Shown here in pieces: positions 22,301-23,149 of a stretch of DNA of 23,149 nt. Source of the DNA: a virus; the IMG/VR virus record IMGVR_UViG_3300025274_000070, positions 1 through 23,149 of that record. One strand, written 5' to 3'. The translations under genes and the position numbers were made by a program. The notes below the pieces were generated by a model. It was not told the DNA's origin. It worked only from the letters and a program-made list of their open reading frames with translations, and searched no databases. Numbering within the stretch: the first letter of the stretch is position 1; each line of letters starts with the position of its first letter.

Positions 22301-22458
22301 TTCCAATAGAATATATAGGTGATTTTGCAAGAGCGAGAGATAATGCTATAAACGAGGGGGGCAAAAAGGATGTCGTTGAGAAGCATTATATAAGAGAATT
22401 TATACAACAGTTTGGTGGAAATGAACAACAGGCTAGAAGAATACTTGGTTGGAGCTAG
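19372..22458 (+). CDS. 1028-aa ejection-type virion protein with SFGGR repeats
   Basis: Residues about 25-240 form a conserved-looking region: ELPSEFKPFITDIFEKAKA, YPGARLAPFGPLQQEAF, TNPYQQQVIDIAKREAERS and a GSYGGSRGAILESEG loop. I remember this order in marine phage proteins grouped with the lysozyme-like and Gly-zipper proteins. Residues 285-320 are Gly-rich and hydrophobic. SGGQIRGGLSGLVES carries the Gly-Gly signature near residue 320. Residues 361-390 are five perfect SFGGR-type repeats. From about 480 onward the protein is highly charged and helical, with predicted coiled coils (HKERLRRERAGDVEAR, LADAEEAKEKAAEMYRQEQE). It is probably an internal core or ejected protein. AAGGAT lies 7 bases before the ATG. 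There is no enzyme motif. Confidence 0.65.
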   Translation: MGITSILGGPRPAGTPVGAATQITTTELPSEFKPFITDIFEKAKAQQEGLEYTPYPGARLAPFGPLQQEAFTGLTDLVRQGVVGAPDTSSAFYAQEALEAARRAGRPIEAADIERLTNPYQQQVIDIAKREAERSYETTVAPQIEQQAVAAGSYGGSRGAILESEGLKNLQQQLSDIQMKGSAQAYQQAQKAYEQEATRARGLQGFMQQQFGQVPSQAVKELGVLQSVGEAQQLLDQKALNLGYEDFLEEREFPTRSLQEYQASIRGFPYTPAAYQYTQQTAPTPSLGQTLLTAGAQGLGMYGTLGGFGFGAPPQKAASGGQIRGGLSGLVESHQNNTFGDRYRAGMGLGPGQKFGGERHGGRSFGGRSFGGRSFGGRSFGGRSFGGHRFGEQEIDPRSLINMLYDPELTEDEQQLIQEKLKDMGIRSTEDLWGKDEEMVQFPLVPGATIAANPNIEMVTMPAVSPTPRLRPPPSIPSITSPQIDQLNQRIKSLKQQGVLDAASILEKQRDELIDQIRNAADPVLRRRNLAKEVLEAQRLAEGAIYESGEYEPLAISLSPVILDETEIPSPDRIDPTDISFDASIRRLMTAQDEEATAHEERLATLKSIYGPDSEIVKTFNQYRGSLVDQGEAARLAYGHKERLRRERAGDVEARITGTTTDYEQHREDLAEVQGKIGEAHTKSLADAEEAKEKAAEMYRQEQESLRNQRSFEVAAAFGQVGKIPKEEAGLSGFQGFVTTLGRIASEATEAMAPQLRGLTEKERKSKIKQVERDILDTSKINEINLGILNYDKNVLTELRELNNNYNQTLDRLQDQMFNLKVTEVMTPVEKAEALSNIRLTELDVTKQLLEIQLTVDTATIAAAQAKTENEAKVAQLIVDLARANSTRLPRITTGDLSKVNTIITDLFKEHPLYHTREFQETLRKGRVEMITFLSNSTEPNPTVAMGDAIELLNQRVLPDAVLEGEHSTFSVLRENIPIEYIGDFARARDNAINEGGKKDVVEKHYIREFIQQFGGNEQQARRILGWS
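20451..20540 (+). repeat. 15-bp tandem repeat (five perfect units plus one degenerate)
   Basis: The unit TGGAGGTAGAAGCTT is repeated without a mismatch from 20451 to 20525; a sixth, diverged copy ends at 20540. In frame it codes for GGRSF repeats in the 1028-residue protein. Perfect identity, including synonymous sites, marks very recent expansion, and copy number is likely to vary between phages. Confidence 0.97.
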
Positions 22459-22467
22459 AAAATTAAA

Positions 22468-23149
22468 ATGCCTCCTTCTTTATTTCCACCTGTAGTTTAT
22501 AGTAAGTTAGGACCAACAAGAGAAGACTATTCTCCTAGTGAAGAAGAGTTTACAGAAGAAGGGCTGACTCATAATCCTAAGTGGTTAAACCATGCTCGTA
22601 CTGTATATAAATCAGAACATGATGGAGAAGACTGGAAAAAATCAAATAAGAAATTAGGTGAGTGGTTTAAAAATAGACATTCCGAAATAGGAAATGACTT
22701 AACAAGTATGGGTTGGTTAGCTTATAAAGCAGATGATTTTGATTATGCTACTAAAAAAGCTTGGGTAGAGTCTATGGATATGTATGAAAATCTTGATGTA
22801 GATCTACAAACAGTAAGAAGAGCAATTAAAAATACAATACAAGATCCTTCCTTTTTGATACCAACATTAGCTACAGCAGGTTTTGCTGGTGTTGCCAGAC
22901 TTGTTGGTGGAAAAGGAGCACAATTTGTTGGAAGGCTTGCATTTAAAGAACAATTGAAAAGAGCTTTAGCTAAAGAAGGCGTATCAAAGAAGGGTCTAAA
23001 AGAATTTGTTGAAAAAGGTGTGTCTAAAGAAATTGATGTTCCTCTTTTAAAACGAGCAAGACAAAAGGCAAGACGAAAGTGGGGTGCTGGACAAGCAGCT
23101 TCATTTGGTGGGTGGGGTGCAGCTCATGGTGGTCTTGAAAGTATTGAAA
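22468..23149 (+). CDS. Large ejection-type virion protein, 3' end outside window
   Basis: The frame runs from an ATG at 22468, nine bases after the previous stop, to the end of the window (227 residues readable). It opens with FTEEGLTHNPKWLNHARTVY, then WKKSNKKLGEWFKNRHSEIG, LTSMGWLAYKADDFDYATKK, YENLDVDL and IQDPSFLIPTLATAGFAGVA with a short Gly/Ala-rich hydrophobic stretch (about residues 124-147). A very basic region follows (RARQKARRKWGAG). I remember this 'EExLTxxxxWxxxAxxxY ... LxxMGWxxY ... DPxxxxxxxTxG' opening from very large virion proteins in marine podophages. Such proteins are presumably ejected to span the envelope. GGAG lies 13 bases upstream, too far to be strong. The full length and any enzyme domain are unseen. 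Confidence 0.65.
   Translation, partial: MPPSLFPPVVYSKLGPTREDYSPSEEEFTEEGLTHNPKWLNHARTVYKSEHDGEDWKKSNKKLGEWFKNRHSEIGNDLTSMGWLAYKADDFDYATKKAWVESMDMYENLDVDLQTVRRAIKNTIQDPSFLIPTLATAGFAGVARLVGGKGAQFVGRLAFKEQLKRALAKEGVSKKGLKEFVEKGVSKEIDVPLLKRARQKARRKWGAGQAASFGGWGAAHGGLESIE

Noticed and set aside
17859-22458. Reading the Gly-zipper protein or the 1028-aa protein as a tape measure of a long tail
   Set aside because: No tube, sheath or tail-assembly chaperone genes are present, and the adaptor plus gp10-like hub genes fit a short tail better.
1-23149. CRISPR arrays, tRNA genes, insertion sequences, attachment sites and a diversity-generating retroelement
   Set aside because: No spaced direct repeats, cloverleaf-like genes, transposase, integrase or reverse transcriptase were seen by eye; the repeats found are coding tandem repeats.

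Overview
This window is a stretch of a tailed double-stranded DNA bacteriophage genome carrying head, tail and DNA-ejection genes. Every gene I can support lies on the + strand. The genes are packed almost without gaps, and eight consecutive pairs share a TAATG junction. The sequence is visibly AT-rich. Two head-tail adaptor-like genes and a P22 gp10-like tail hub/needle-platform gene are present. I see no tail tube, sheath or tape-measure gene, which points to a short-tailed (podovirus-like) virion. Several modules match families I remember from marine phage and virome sequences: an adaptor with an ARRSINLMLKDWQNRG signature, LamG/SPRY/DUF7483-like tail proteins, a 'GDTELVHM...NPQTGLPE' protein and a 'TEEGLTH...SMGWLAY' giant virion protein. 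The host is probably an aquatic proteobacterium, but that is inference from family memory. No terminase, portal, replication, integrase or tRNA gene is visible; portal and terminase probably lie just upstream.

Layout. (1) 1-836: a small one-helix membrane protein (5' end cut by the window), a 65-aa unknown, and a GroES-like co-chaperonin. (2) 837-4014: a promoter-like leader, a scaffold-like coiled-coil protein, a small head-region protein, a head decoration-like protein and the HK97-fold major capsid protein. This block ends in a strong intrinsic terminator-like hairpin. (3) 4029-7573: a 114-aa unknown, two different adaptor-like proteins separated by five small, mostly very basic proteins, and a Cys-containing mini-protein. 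(4) 7570-13171: the host-recognition region, with a repetitive tail fibre, a mosaic LamG/SPRY/DUF7483-like protein, a fibre-assembly-like protein, a Sec-exported small protein and a second tail fibre. The two fibres share a homologous 98-residue C-terminal module. (5) 13180-15339: the gp10-like hub and a 93-aa partner gene. (6) 15339-23149: four consecutive large proteins that look like the ejected core set. They are a lysozyme/transglycosylase-like protein, a glycine-zipper membrane protein, a 1028-aa repeat-containing coiled-coil protein, and the start of a further large protein cut by the window end.

How they work together. The co-chaperonin probably helps host GroEL fold capsid components. 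The scaffold, capsid and decoration proteins build the head, the adaptors and gp10-like hub close it and form the tail, and the fibres and the mosaic protein bind the host surface. The ejected proteins then open a path through the envelope and deliver DNA.

The most unusual cross-gene signal is a short Gly-Gly peptide signature (GGLVSL, GGLISL, KGGQV, GGMVQG and similar). It recurs in the small basic proteins and in the ejection proteins, and I know of no assigned function for it. Other points worth attention are the capsid terminator with no visible promoter after it, the shared fibre tips, several in-frame tandem repeats, and a nested RNA hairpin that encloses one start codon.
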